Shown one piece after another: positions 1 to 7,764 of a stretch of 43,301 nt of DNA (position 1 is the first letter of the stretch; each line of letters begins with the position of its first letter). A model generated the notes under the pieces. The model was not told the DNA's origin. It saw only the letters and a program-made list of their open reading frames with translations, and did not search any database. Both the position numbers and the translations under genes were made by a program. The DNA comes from Variovorax sp. Root411. Its GTDB lineage: Bacteria > Pseudomonadota > Gammaproteobacteria > Burkholderiales > Burkholderiaceae_C. The stretch spans positions 200,647 to 243,947 of the forward strand of contig NZ_LMDW01000020.1 of the NCBI RefSeq assembly GCF_001425205.1, given 5' to 3'.

Positions 1-29
1 AACGACAGCCGCGCCCATCGTGCACAGGG

Positions 30-101
30 CACCGGGTGCTCCCCGCAGCGAAATAAAGGAGGAGCGAAGCGGGGGACATTCGCGGAGGGGAGTACCCGGT
101 G
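30..101. repeat. REP-like imperfect inverted repeat upstream of the antiporter gene
   Basis: The left arm at 30-46 (CACCGGGTGCTCCCCGC) pairs with the right arm at 82-101 (GCGGAGGGGAGTACCCGGTG) with one mismatch and a small bulge. The 35-nt centre is purine-rich. The element is non-coding and has the size and symmetry of a short interspersed palindromic repeat. I see no second copy in this window, so calling it dispersed is inference. Confidence 0.45.
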
Positions 102-196
102 GCCTGCGCACGCGCCCCGAACAAGAGCGCCGAAACGCAAACACCAGAAGGCCGTGTGAAATAAAAGGGCAGACATCGTTCCTGCAGAATGCAGCG

Positions 197-1903
197 ATGC
201 CCCACAGCGTCTCCCTTATCAACACGATCGCCGCCGGCCTGGGGCTGGCGCTCGTGCTCGGGTTCCTGGCGGCCAGGCTGCGGCTGCCGGCGCTGGTCGG
301 CTACCTGCTGGCCGGCGTGATCATCGGCCCGTTCACACCGGGCTTCGTGGCCGATGCAGGCATTGCCGCGCAGCTCGCCGAAATCGGCGTGATGCTGCTG
401 ATGTTCGGCGTCGGCCTTCATTTTTCCCTCGACGACCTGCTCGCCGTGCGCAAGATCGCGCTGCCCGGTGCGCTCGCGCAGATCGCCGTGGCCACGCTGC
501 TCGGCGGCGGCCTCGCCCTATGGTGGGGCTGGAGCCTCGGCGCGGCGCTGGTGTTCGGGCTGGCGCTGTCGGTGGCCAGCACCGTTGTGCTGCTGCGCGC
601 ACTCGAAAGCCTGGGCATCCTCGATTCCTTCACCGGCCGCATCGCCGTCGGCTGGCTCGTCGTCGAAGACCTGGCCATGGTGCTGGTGCTCGTGCTGCTG
701 CCGCCGCTGGCGGGTGCGCTGGGCGGCCAGAGTGCGCAGGCCGGGCCGGGCGATCCGCTGTGGCAGACGCTGGGCCTTACGCTGCTGCAGGTCGGCGGCT
801 TCGTCGCTCTGATGCTGGTGGTCGGGCGGCGCGTGTTCCCGTGGATCCTCTGGCAGGTCGCGCGCACCGGCTCGCGCGAACTGTTCACGCTGTGCGTGGT
901 GGCGGCCGCCGTGAGCATCGCCTTCGCCTCGGCGGCGCTGTTCGGCGTGTCGTTCGCGCTGGGCGCATTCTTCGCCGGCATGGTGATGCGCGAGTCGCAG
1001 TTCGCCCACCGCGCGGCGCAGGAATCGCTGCCGCTGCGCGACGCCTTCGCGGTGCTGTTCTTCGTGTCGGTCGGCATGCTGTTCGATCCCTCGGTGCTGA
1101 TCGACCGGCCATTGCAGGTGCTGGCCGTGGTGCTCGTCATCGTACTGGGCAAGTCGCTCGCGGCCTGCGCGCTGGTGCTGGTGTTCCGCTACCCGCTGGG
1201 CACCGCGCTGACCGTCAGCGCCAGCCTCGCGCAGATTGGCGAGTTCTCGTTCATCCTGGCCGGGCTGGGCGTGTCGCTGGGCCTGCTGCCGGTGGAAGGA
1301 CAGAGCCTGGTGCTGGCGGGCGCGCTGATCTCCATTGCCACCAACCCGCTGTGGTTCAGCCTGATCGTGCCGATGCAGAAATGGCTGCATGCCCGTTCGT
1401 CCTTCGCGCGCGGGCTCGAATCTCGCGACGACCCGCTGGCCGAACTGCCCACCACCACCGACGCGAAATACCTCTCGCGGCAGGTGGTGCTCGTGGGCTA
1501 CGGCCGCGTCGGGCGCCGCATAGCCGCCGAACTCGACGCGCATGACATCCCGTATGTGGTGGCCGAGCAAAACCGCGAACTGGTCGAGAAGCTGCGCGAG
1601 GCCGGCACGCCGGCCGTGTGGGGCGACGCGGCCGATCCGGCCGTGCTGATCCAGGCGCACATCGCGCGCGCCCGCGTGCTGGTGGTGGCCACGCCCGACG
1701 CCATGAACGTGCGCCAGATGATGGAGACGGCACGCACCCTCAACCCCTCCATCCAGACCGTGATCCGCAGCCACAACGAGCAGGAGGCCCGGCTGCTCAC
1801 GCAGGAAACCTCCGCCACCGTGTTCCTGGGCGAACAGGAACTGGCCCAGGCCATGGCGCGCGACGTGGTCCAGCGCGCCGTGTCGATGGCCGTGCCCGCT
1901 TGA
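197..1903 (+). CDS. Kef-type K+/H+ antiporter (YbaL/KefB family, CPA2)
   Basis: This 568-residue protein is predicted to exchange K+ or Na+ for H+ across the inner membrane. The first roughly 390 residues are a run of hydrophobic segments typical of the Na+/H+ exchanger (CPA2) domain. They are followed by a cytoplasmic TrkA-N nucleotide-binding domain whose Rossmann motif GYGRVG lies near residue 435. Length and domain order match E. coli YbaL. The open frame extends upstream to position 20, but that stretch is low-complexity and overlaps an inverted repeat. The ATG at 197 (MPHSVSLIN) starts directly before the first membrane segment and is preferred. No clear Shine-Dalgarno sequence is seen. 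The exact ion and gating ligand cannot be told from sequence. Confidence 0.9.
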   Translation: MPHSVSLINTIAAGLGLALVLGFLAARLRLPALVGYLLAGVIIGPFTPGFVADAGIAAQLAEIGVMLLMFGVGLHFSLDDLLAVRKIALPGALAQIAVATLLGGGLALWWGWSLGAALVFGLALSVASTVVLLRALESLGILDSFTGRIAVGWLVVEDLAMVLVLVLLPPLAGALGGQSAQAGPGDPLWQTLGLTLLQVGGFVALMLVVGRRVFPWILWQVARTGSRELFTLCVVAAAVSIAFASAALFGVSFALGAFFAGMVMRESQFAHRAAQESLPLRDAFAVLFFVSVGMLFDPSVLIDRPLQVLAVVLVIVLGKSLAACALVLVFRYPLGTALTVSASLAQIGEFSFILAGLGVSLGLLPVEGQSLVLAGALISIATNPLWFSLIVPMQKWLHARSSFARGLESRDDPLAELPTTTDAKYLSRQVVLVGYGRVGRRIAAELDAHDIPYVVAEQNRELVEKLREAGTPAVWGDAADPAVLIQAHIARARVLVVATPDAMNVRQMMETARTLNPSIQTVIRSHNEQEARLLTQETSATVFLGEQELAQAMARDVVQRAVSMAVPA

Positions 1904-1917
1904 CGCCCGCCATGCCG

Positions 1918-2322
1918 TCAGAGGTCTTCGATGACCAGCGTGCGGTAGCGCTGGGCGATGGAATAGGGCACCGTGCGCACCTGCTCCATCAGGCGTTCGG
2001 CCGTCGCGCTGTCGCGGGTCCTGACCAGCAGGCCCGTGTGGCCTTCGTTCGCCAGCTTGGTATAGGCGCGTACGGTCGCGGCATCGGTGCCGGCGGACGG
2101 CAACGGATCCTCGGAGCTTTTCACGGTCGGCGTGATCTCGGCCAGCACCGTTTGCGCGGGAAGCAGGTAGACCTCGTCCCCGCTCATGCCTTTTTCGATC
2201 AGGCGGTGACCGATGCGGTTGGCATCTTCTGCGCTCGGAAACATCACCATCGAGTAGCCGGTCGGGTAAAAGGCGCCGCCGATGCTCGATCGCATGTTCG
2301 GTTCAAGGGTGAAATGCTTCAT
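1918..2322 (-). CDS. conserved hypothetical protein, 134 aa
   Basis: I do not recognise a named family with certainty. The protein is soluble, has no signal peptide, and contains a segment (FPSAEDANRIGHRLIEKG) followed by predicted strands. That pattern of a helix tracking 'pass through residues, then a short motif' is reminiscent of general-stress YflT-like domains; this is inference only. The start is well supported: AGGAGG lies at 2327-2332 on the minus strand, 4 nt before the ATG. A consensus-like sigma-70 promoter lies about 75-100 bp upstream. It is convergent with the antiporter gene, with 14 bp between the stop codons, so it is transcribed alone. Confidence 0.75.
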   Translation of the reverse strand: MKHFTLEPNMRSSIGGAFYPTGYSMVMFPSAEDANRIGHRLIEKGMSGDEVYLLPAQTVLAEITPTVKSSEDPLPSAGTDAATVRAYTKLANEGHTGLLVRTRDSATAERLMEQVRTVPYSIAQRYRTLVIEDL

Positions 2323-2395
2323 GATGCCTCCTGGCTCTTTTTGAAGGTTCTTCGAAGATCCCTGACTACAACATTAGGCCGCGCACGGGCCGGGC

Positions 2396-2425
2396 TCTGT
2401 AGGAGAACCCCGAAAGCACTGTCAA
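2396..2425 (-). promoter_or_regulatory. sigma-70 promoter for the 134-aa hypothetical gene
   Basis: On the minus strand, a perfect -35 TTGACA (2425-2420) is separated by 18 bp from a -10 TACAGA (2401-2396). Between it and the gene lies a 10-bp palindrome TCTTCGAAGA (2349-2358), a possible regulator site. These are sequence observations; activity is inferred. Confidence 0.55.
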
Positions 2426-2479
2426 CCGCATGGGTTCGCCGGCCATTCAGAACAGACCATCCCTGTCACGCCCACTTCC

Positions 2480-2701
2480 ATGTCCTCATCAAGAAACGTC
2501 GCACTCACCGTCCATGAACTGGAAGCGGGCGAGTTCTATTGGGTGCTGATGGAGGCGGTCGACGACACGCCGGGCGAAACTTCCCACGTCTACATGCCGC
2601 TGGAGGCCGCCCAGGACCCCTACGCCACCTACTCGAATGCGCTGGTGGCGGGCGTGGCCGTGCTGCGGCGGCTGTTCGGGCCCGACGGGAAGCCCGCCTG
2701 A
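2480..2701 (+). CDS. small conserved hypothetical protein, 73 aa
   Basis: The 73-residue product is acidic and soluble, with no signal peptide, membrane segment or catalytic motif I can recognise. The N-terminal half (HELEAGEFYWVLMEA) looks like a strand-rich segment, and the C-terminal half like a helix ending LRRLFGPDGK. Codon use is typical of neighbouring genes (strong G/C at third positions), which supports it being real. The Shine-Dalgarno sequence is weak. It lies just upstream of the riboswitch promoter, on the same strand, but is not part of that operon. No function is assigned. Confidence 0.65.
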   Translation: MSSSRNVALTVHELEAGEFYWVLMEAVDDTPGETSHVYMPLEAAQDPYATYSNALVAGVAVLRRLFGPDGKPA

Positions 2702-2737
2702 CGTTCTCGGCGCGGCGCGGTGCCGCAGGCCGCTCTC

Positions 2738-2780
2738 TATAATTCCGCCCGCCCTGGTGTGTCAGTTCTTATTAACTGAC
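2738..2780 (+). promoter_or_regulatory. promoter and 5' hairpin ahead of the cobalamin riboswitch
   Basis: A perfect -10 TATAAT lies at 2738-2743; there is no good -35 at 17 bp. About 17 nt downstream, GTCAGTT (2761-2767) and AACTGAC (2774-2780) form a 7-bp perfect hairpin with a 6-nt loop. It would sit at the extreme 5' end of the transcript, before the riboswitch core. It may stabilise the RNA or be an operator; this is inference. Confidence 0.5.
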
Positions 2781-2797
2781 TTGCGCCGGGCAACACG

Positions 2798-3050
2798 GTT
2801 CGAAGGTGCCCCGCACGCCATGTGATGGCCACGGGGTTAAACGGGAAGCAGGTGCGCCGCGTCGATCTTGACGCGTCAATTCCTGCGCTGCCCCCGCAAC
2901 GGTCGGCGGATCTGGAAACCCTCACGCCCATGTCTGCTTCCACGCAGGCACGGGCAGCCACTGCGCATCGGCGTGGGAAGGCGAGGGTTTCGGCCGCGGT
3001 GTGCCATCCAACAGCACACCGCGGCGCTCCGCGAGCCCGGATACCGGCCT
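2798..3050 (+). promoter_or_regulatory. cobalamin (AdoCbl-class) riboswitch
   Basis: Conserved cobalamin-riboswitch blocks occur in order: GGTGCCCCGCA (from 2805), GGGGTTAAACGGGAAGCAGGTG (2834-2855), CTGCCCCCGCAACGGT (2887-2902), GCCACTG with TGGGAAGGCGAGGGT (2957-2988), and the closing AGCCCGGATACCGGCC (3034-3049). A perfect 12-bp arm (2993-3004 with 3014-3025, 9-nt loop) forms the large peripheral stem. About 140 nt separate the aptamer from the downstream gene. An 8-bp stem (3138-3145 with 3168-3175) ends 3 nt before the GGAGGAG ribosome-binding site, so translation-level control is plausible. It should repress the cobalt/cobalamin operon when B12 is plentiful. Confidence 0.93.
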
Positions 3051-3192
3051 TCGCAACCGCCTTCGGACGCTGCGGGAGTGCGTGTCCGGGCCTGCCGCTT
3101 CGCGCCCGCGCGGACCACAGCAGTCCCTTCGCCTCTTCCGCGTCCTCTATCGGTCGGGAGCCTGCGGGGACGCGGGCCGGAGGAGAAGTCAA

Positions 3193-5379
3193 ATGGGTCA
3201 GCAAGCATCGCCGGCGCGCGATGGCATGGGTACGCCGCTGCGTTGGGCGCGCCTTTCGGGTCTCTCATTGGGGTTAGGGCTGGCTTTCGGGCCTTCCGCA
3301 GTCTTCGCACAGTCGCCGGATGAAGCGGCCGGCGGGGGCCAGAGCCTGAAGCCGGTGCAGGTCGAAGCCGAGCGGCACACGCCGCTGGCCATCGACGAGC
3401 CCTCGCAGACCGGCAGCCGCCTCGGCCTCACACCGCTGGAAACGCCGGCCAGCATCGAGGTGCTGACGGGCGACACCATCCGCGCGCGCGGCGACGTCTC
3501 GGTGATCGACGCCGCCACCCGCGCCACCGGCATCACTGGCTCGCCCGGCCCCGGCAACGGCGGCACAGCCATGGCCGCGCGCGGCTTCTCGGGCCACGGC
3601 TCGGTGATGCAGCTGTTCGACGGCACACGCCTGTACGCGGGTGCAGGCACTGTCACTTTTCCGTTCGACACCTGGTCGGTCGACCGCGTCGAGGTGCTGC
3701 GCGGCGCGGCCTCGGTGATGTACGGCGAGGGCGCCATCGGCGGCGCGATCAACGTGGTGCCGAAGAAGCCCACGCGCGGCCCGATCCGGAATGAGGCGCT
3801 CATTACGCTCGGTTCCGACGCCACCCGCCAGGTGGCCTTCGGCAGCGGCGGGGCGATCAATGACAGGCTCTCTTACCGCTTCGACATCAGCCACCGCGCC
3901 ACCGACGGTTTCATGCAGCGCGGGGAGGCCGAGAGCCTGGCCGTGGGCGCGGCCGTGCGGCTCGACGTGTCGCCGCAGCTGCAGTTCACGCTGTCGCACG
4001 ACGAGGGCAGCCAGTCGCCGCAGCGCTACTACGGCGTGCCGCTGATCGACGGCCGCCTGGGCAGCCAGACGCTGCGCCAGAACTACAACGTGGACGACGC
4101 CGAGATCAAGTACCGCGACAAGTGGACCCGGCTCGACGCGCAGTGGGCGCCCAACGACGCCGTCACCGTGCGCAACCAGCTCTACCGGTTGGAGAGCAAG
4201 CGCCACTGGCGCAACAGCGAGACCTACACCTACAACGCCACCACGCGGCGCGTGACGCGCGGCGACTACCTGGAAATCGGCCACGACCAGGAGCAGATCG
4301 GCAACCGCACCGACGCCACCTTCAGGCATGGTCTGTTCGGCCTGGCCAACCAGGTGCTGGTGGGCTTCGACGTGAATCGCATCGACTTTCTAAGGTCGAG
4401 TGACGCGCCCTATGGCGGCCGCTCGGTGGTCGATCCCTTCGTCTTCAACCCCGGTTACTACGCCTCGCCCGTGGCCTATTTGTCGGACTATGAGACAAAG
4501 ACCAGCACTCATGCCGTCTTCGCCGAGGACAAGCTGGCTTTCAACGAGCAGTGGTCGGTGGTGGGCAGCCTGCGTTGGGACCACGCGAAGATCGCGCGCA
4601 CCGACCTACGGAATGCGGCGAACAACTTCAACAGGACCTTCGTCTACGCCACCGGCCGACTCGGCGTGGTGTATGCGCCCGATGCGTCGCAGTCTTTCTA
4701 TGCGCAGGTGGCGCGCGCGGCCGATCCGCTGGGCTCGCTGGTGACCACTTCGGCCTCGCAAGCGGCCTTCGACCTCAGCACCGGCAGGCAGGTCGAGGTC
4801 GGCTACAAGCGCCAGCTGGCAGACAACCGCGGTGCCTGGACCGTGGCGGCCTATCGCATCGAGAAGAGCAAGCTGCTCTCGCGCGACGCGACCGACCCGA
4901 CCCTCACCCAGCAGATCGGCAAGCAGTCGTCCGAAGGCATCGAGGCCACGCTCGACCTGGCGTTGACATCCACGCTGCGGCTCGAAGCCAACATCGCCAA
5001 GCTGCGTGCGCGCTACGACGACTTCAATGAGCTGGTTGGCCAGTCGCTGGTCTCGCGCGCGGGCAACACGCCCACGGGCGTACCGGAGGAGGCGGCCAAC
5101 CTGTGGCTCGACTGGCGCTTCCTGCCGCATTGGGAGGCCGGGTTCGGCGTGCGCTACGTCGGCCCGCGCCAAGCCGACTCGGCCAACTCGCGCAAGATCG
5201 GCTCCTATACCGTGGCCGACGCCTCGGTGAGCTGGCAGGCGAACCCATCGTTGAAGCTCGCACTGCGTGCCTACAACCTGGCTGACCGGCGCTACCCGGT
5301 GTCGTTCTCGAACGGCGGCAACCAGTGGCTATTGGGCCGTCCGCGCTCGTTCGAGCTGTCGGCGCTGGTCAACTTCTGA
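3193..5379 (+). CDS. TonB-dependent outer-membrane receptor under cobalamin riboswitch control
   Basis: A 728-residue outer-membrane receptor with a signal peptide ending near FAQ (about residue 37), a plug domain (roughly residues 65-180, containing GFSGHG, DRVEVLRG and YGEGAIGGAINVVPKKP) and a beta-barrel ending in the terminal aromatic motif ALVNF. Length and plug sequence resemble siderophore receptors (FhuA/FpvA type) rather than the roughly 600-residue BtuB. Its place directly behind a cobalamin riboswitch, with cobW and cobN downstream, suggests it imports a cobalt complex or a corrinoid; the ligand is inferred. The ATG at 3193 is chosen because GGAGGAG lies 7 nt upstream. The open frame reaches back to 3001, but that stretch is riboswitch leader. 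Confidence 0.92.
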   Translation: MGQQASPARDGMGTPLRWARLSGLSLGLGLAFGPSAVFAQSPDEAAGGGQSLKPVQVEAERHTPLAIDEPSQTGSRLGLTPLETPASIEVLTGDTIRARGDVSVIDAATRATGITGSPGPGNGGTAMAARGFSGHGSVMQLFDGTRLYAGAGTVTFPFDTWSVDRVEVLRGAASVMYGEGAIGGAINVVPKKPTRGPIRNEALITLGSDATRQVAFGSGGAINDRLSYRFDISHRATDGFMQRGEAESLAVGAAVRLDVSPQLQFTLSHDEGSQSPQRYYGVPLIDGRLGSQTLRQNYNVDDAEIKYRDKWTRLDAQWAPNDAVTVRNQLYRLESKRHWRNSETYTYNATTRRVTRGDYLEIGHDQEQIGNRTDATFRHGLFGLANQVLVGFDVNRIDFLRSSDAPYGGRSVVDPFVFNPGYYASPVAYLSDYETKTSTHAVFAEDKLAFNEQWSVVGSLRWDHAKIARTDLRNAANNFNRTFVYATGRLGVVYAPDASQSFYAQVARAADPLGSLVTTSASQAAFDLSTGRQVEVGYKRQLADNRGAWTVAAYRIEKSKLLSRDATDPTLTQQIGKQSSEGIEATLDLALTSTLRLEANIAKLRARYDDFNELVGQSLVSRAGNTPTGVPEEAANLWLDWRFLPHWEAGFGVRYVGPRQADSANSRKIGSYTVADASVSWQANPSLKLALRAYNLADRRYPVSFSNGGNQWLLGRPRSFELSALVNF

Positions 5380-5390
5380 GCGGCGCCCTC

Positions 5391-6911
5391 ATGACTTCCG
5401 CATGGCGCCGCGCCTGGCCGCGCATCCGGCACTGGCTCTACTGGACGCACCGGTGGCTGGGCATCGGCGGCTGCCTGCTGTTCGTCATGTGGTTCGGCTC
5501 GGGCGTGGTGATGATGTACGTGGGGTATCCCCACCTCACGGACGAAGAGCGGCTGGTGGGGCTCGCGCCGCTGCGCTTCGAGCAGGCGGTGGTGTCGCCC
5601 ATTGCCGCACTCGATGGACTGCTGCAGCCGCCGCAGCGCGTGGTGCTGGAGATGCAGGGCGGCAACAACCCCGAACCCGTGTGGCGCATCGTCGATGCGC
5701 GCGGCGGCCGGCACACAGTCTCGGCGCGCGACAACCATGTGCCCGGCCCGGTCGATGCTCCGGAGGCCGAGGCCATCGCGCGGGCTTTCTCGGGCCATGC
5801 CCGTGCGCATTGGGCCGAGACGCTGGAGCGCGACCAGTGGACCGTGCCGCAGGGCCTGGACCCGCTGCGCCCGTTGCACCGCATCGAGGTTGGCGACGCG
5901 GCCGGCACCGAGCTGTATGTGTCCTCGCGCAACGGCGAGGTGGTGCGCGACACCACGCGCCCGGAGCGCTTCTGGAACTGGCTGGGCTCCGTGCCGCACT
6001 GGATCTACTTCACGCCGCTGCGTGCCGATCCGCCGCTGTGGCACGACGTGGTGGTGTGGCTGTCGGCGGCGTGCATCGTCTCTGCCGTGACGGGCATCGT
6101 CATCGGCATCCTGCGGGTGCGCTTGCGGCGGCGGTTCCGCAACGGCGCGGTCACGCCTTACTCCGGCTGGATGGCGTGGCACCACATTGCGGGGCTGATC
6201 GGCGGTTTCTTCGTGCTGACGTGGATCGTGAGCGGCTGGCTGTCGATGAACCCCAACGGCTGGTTCCAACGCGGGCCGGTCGATGCGGCGGCGACGGCGC
6301 GCTACACGGGCGCCGGCACATCGCCGTTCCCGTGGCCGCCGGCTTTGCTTCCGACCGGCGAGGGCGCTGCCGCACCGCGCGAAGCCGTGCTGCTGTGGTT
6401 CGATGGCAAGCCGCTGCTGCAGCTGCGCGATGCGCAGGCCCACGTTCGCGTGATCGACGCCGCCACCGGCGCGATTGCATCGATAAGCCGCGAAGAGGTC
6501 CTGCGCGCGGCCCCGCACCTGCGGCCCGGATCGGCCGTCACGCAGGCCACGCTCCAGACCCACGAAGACTTCCATTGGTACGGCCATCACCGCGAGCGCA
6601 TCGTGCCCGTATGGCGGCTTCAGTTCGACGACCCCGCGCGCAGCTGGATCTACATCGACCCCGCCAGCGGGCAGGTCGTCGGCAGCAACGACAGCAACTC
6701 GCGCCTGCGCCGCTGGCTCTTCAACGCGGCGCACAGCCTGGACTTTCCCTGGCTCATCCAGTACCGGCCGGCGTGGGATTTCGTGATGTGGCTGCTGTCG
6801 ATCGTCGGCGCCGTGGCTTCTGCCAGCGGCGTGGTGATCGGCTGGCGCCGGTTGCGGCGCGCGCCTCGGCGTTCAGAACGAGGGCTTGCGCAAGCAAAGC
6901 CCATAGCCTAA
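5391..6911 (+). CDS. PepSY-associated transmembrane protein (PiuB/FoxB-like)
   Basis: This 506-residue inner-membrane protein begins 11 nt after the receptor gene. It has a first membrane segment after HRWLGIGGCLLFVMW, two large periplasmic PepSY-like parts, central membrane helices (near residues 215-240 and 260-285) and a final helix at about 455-480, then a short basic tail. The repeated WxxxxH and HxxxG positions (for example WTHRWLG and HHIAGLIGG) are typical of the PepSY_TM family, whose members sit beside siderophore receptors and are thought to reduce or release metal from imported chelates. Here the metal is probably cobalt, inferred from the riboswitch and neighbours. No heme ligand assignment is certain. 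Confidence 0.87.
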   Translation: MTSAWRRAWPRIRHWLYWTHRWLGIGGCLLFVMWFGSGVVMMYVGYPHLTDEERLVGLAPLRFEQAVVSPIAALDGLLQPPQRVVLEMQGGNNPEPVWRIVDARGGRHTVSARDNHVPGPVDAPEAEAIARAFSGHARAHWAETLERDQWTVPQGLDPLRPLHRIEVGDAAGTELYVSSRNGEVVRDTTRPERFWNWLGSVPHWIYFTPLRADPPLWHDVVVWLSAACIVSAVTGIVIGILRVRLRRRFRNGAVTPYSGWMAWHHIAGLIGGFFVLTWIVSGWLSMNPNGWFQRGPVDAAATARYTGAGTSPFPWPPALLPTGEGAAAPREAVLLWFDGKPLLQLRDAQAHVRVIDAATGAIASISREEVLRAAPHLRPGSAVTQATLQTHEDFHWYGHHRERIVPVWRLQFDDPARSWIYIDPASGQVVGSNDSNSRLRRWLFNAAHSLDFPWLIQYRPAWDFVMWLLSIVGAVASASGVVIGWRRLRRAPRRSERGLAQAKPIA

Positions 6912-6952
6912 CAATCAACTTTCGCACTGCGGTGCATTTCAGGAGGTGCTCG

Positions 6953-7630
6953 ATGCACATCGAACCAGGTCTCGTCGACGGATCCAAGATTTTCCTCAGC
7001 TACGCGACGGCGGCAGCCGCTCTTGCCTACACCGGCAAGGTCGCGTTCCAGATGCTCGTGAAGGACGGGCCCGCCGCGCTGGTGCTGCGCTCCGCCATCG
7101 CGGTGGCGCTGGTGTTCTGCTTCTTCGAGGTGTTCCCGCACCATCCGGTGGGCGTGTCCGAGGTGCACCTGATCCTGGGCACCACGCTGCTGTTGGTGTT
7201 CGGGCTGGCGCCCGCGGCCATCGGGCTGGCGGGCGGGCTGCTCGTGCAGGGCCTGTTCTTCGAGCCGCAGGACCTGCCGCAGTACGGCATGAACGTCACC
7301 ACGCTGCTGGTGCCGCTGTTCGCAACTTCCGCGCTGGCACGGCGGATCGTTCCCGAAAAGCTGGCCTACGTGGACATCGGCTACCAGCAGGCCTTCAAGC
7401 TGTCGGTGGCCTACCAGGGCGGCATCGTGGTGTGGGTCGGCTTCTGGGCGCTGTACGGACGCGGTACCGGGCTCGAGAATCTGGGCCAGATCGCCAGTTT
7501 TGGCGCCGCCTACATGACCGTTGTGCTTGTCGAACCGCTGGTCGACCTGGGCGTGCTGGCTGCGGCCAAGGCCTGGCGCCGGCTGCAGGGCACCGCCTTC
7601 GTCGAGCGTCGCCTGTACGGCGGCGTCTGA
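6953..7630 (+). CDS. CbiM-like cobalt ECF-transporter permease
   Basis: The 225-residue integral membrane protein starts MHIEPGLV, matching the N-terminal Met-His that coordinates the metal in CbiM/NikM substrate-binding subunits. It carries the family's GVSEVHLILG segment and an MNVTTLL segment. Six or seven hydrophobic stretches are visible. The ribosome-binding site AGGAGGT lies 5 nt before the ATG at 6953. No CbiN, CbiQ or CbiO gene lies nearby, so either the energising module is encoded elsewhere or the protein works alone; solitary S components are known for some ECF systems. It lies 41 nt after the PepSY gene and 134 nt before cobW. Cobalt as substrate follows from context. Confidence 0.82.
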   Translation: MHIEPGLVDGSKIFLSYATAAAALAYTGKVAFQMLVKDGPAALVLRSAIAVALVFCFFEVFPHHPVGVSEVHLILGTTLLLVFGLAPAAIGLAGGLLVQGLFFEPQDLPQYGMNVTTLLVPLFATSALARRIVPEKLAYVDIGYQQAFKLSVAYQGGIVVWVGFWALYGRGTGLENLGQIASFGAAYMTVVLVEPLVDLGVLAAAKAWRRLQGTAFVERRLYGGV

Positions 7631-7764
7631 TCCGCGCTCCTCGCACGCGCTTTCTCTTCCCCGAGGGCGTCGCGGCCCACTTCGACGGTGCGCCGCCGGG
7701 CGCCCGTCTGCCGCTCATCCATCGCGCCGCCGTCATCGCCGGCGGCGTCTGAAAGATCCTTTCC

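Noticed and set aside
518..1774. Minus-strand open frame of 418 codons over the Kef-type antiporter gene
   Set aside because: His/Gln/Arg-rich codon-bias shadow of a membrane protein gene with clear TrkA-N motif on the plus strand.
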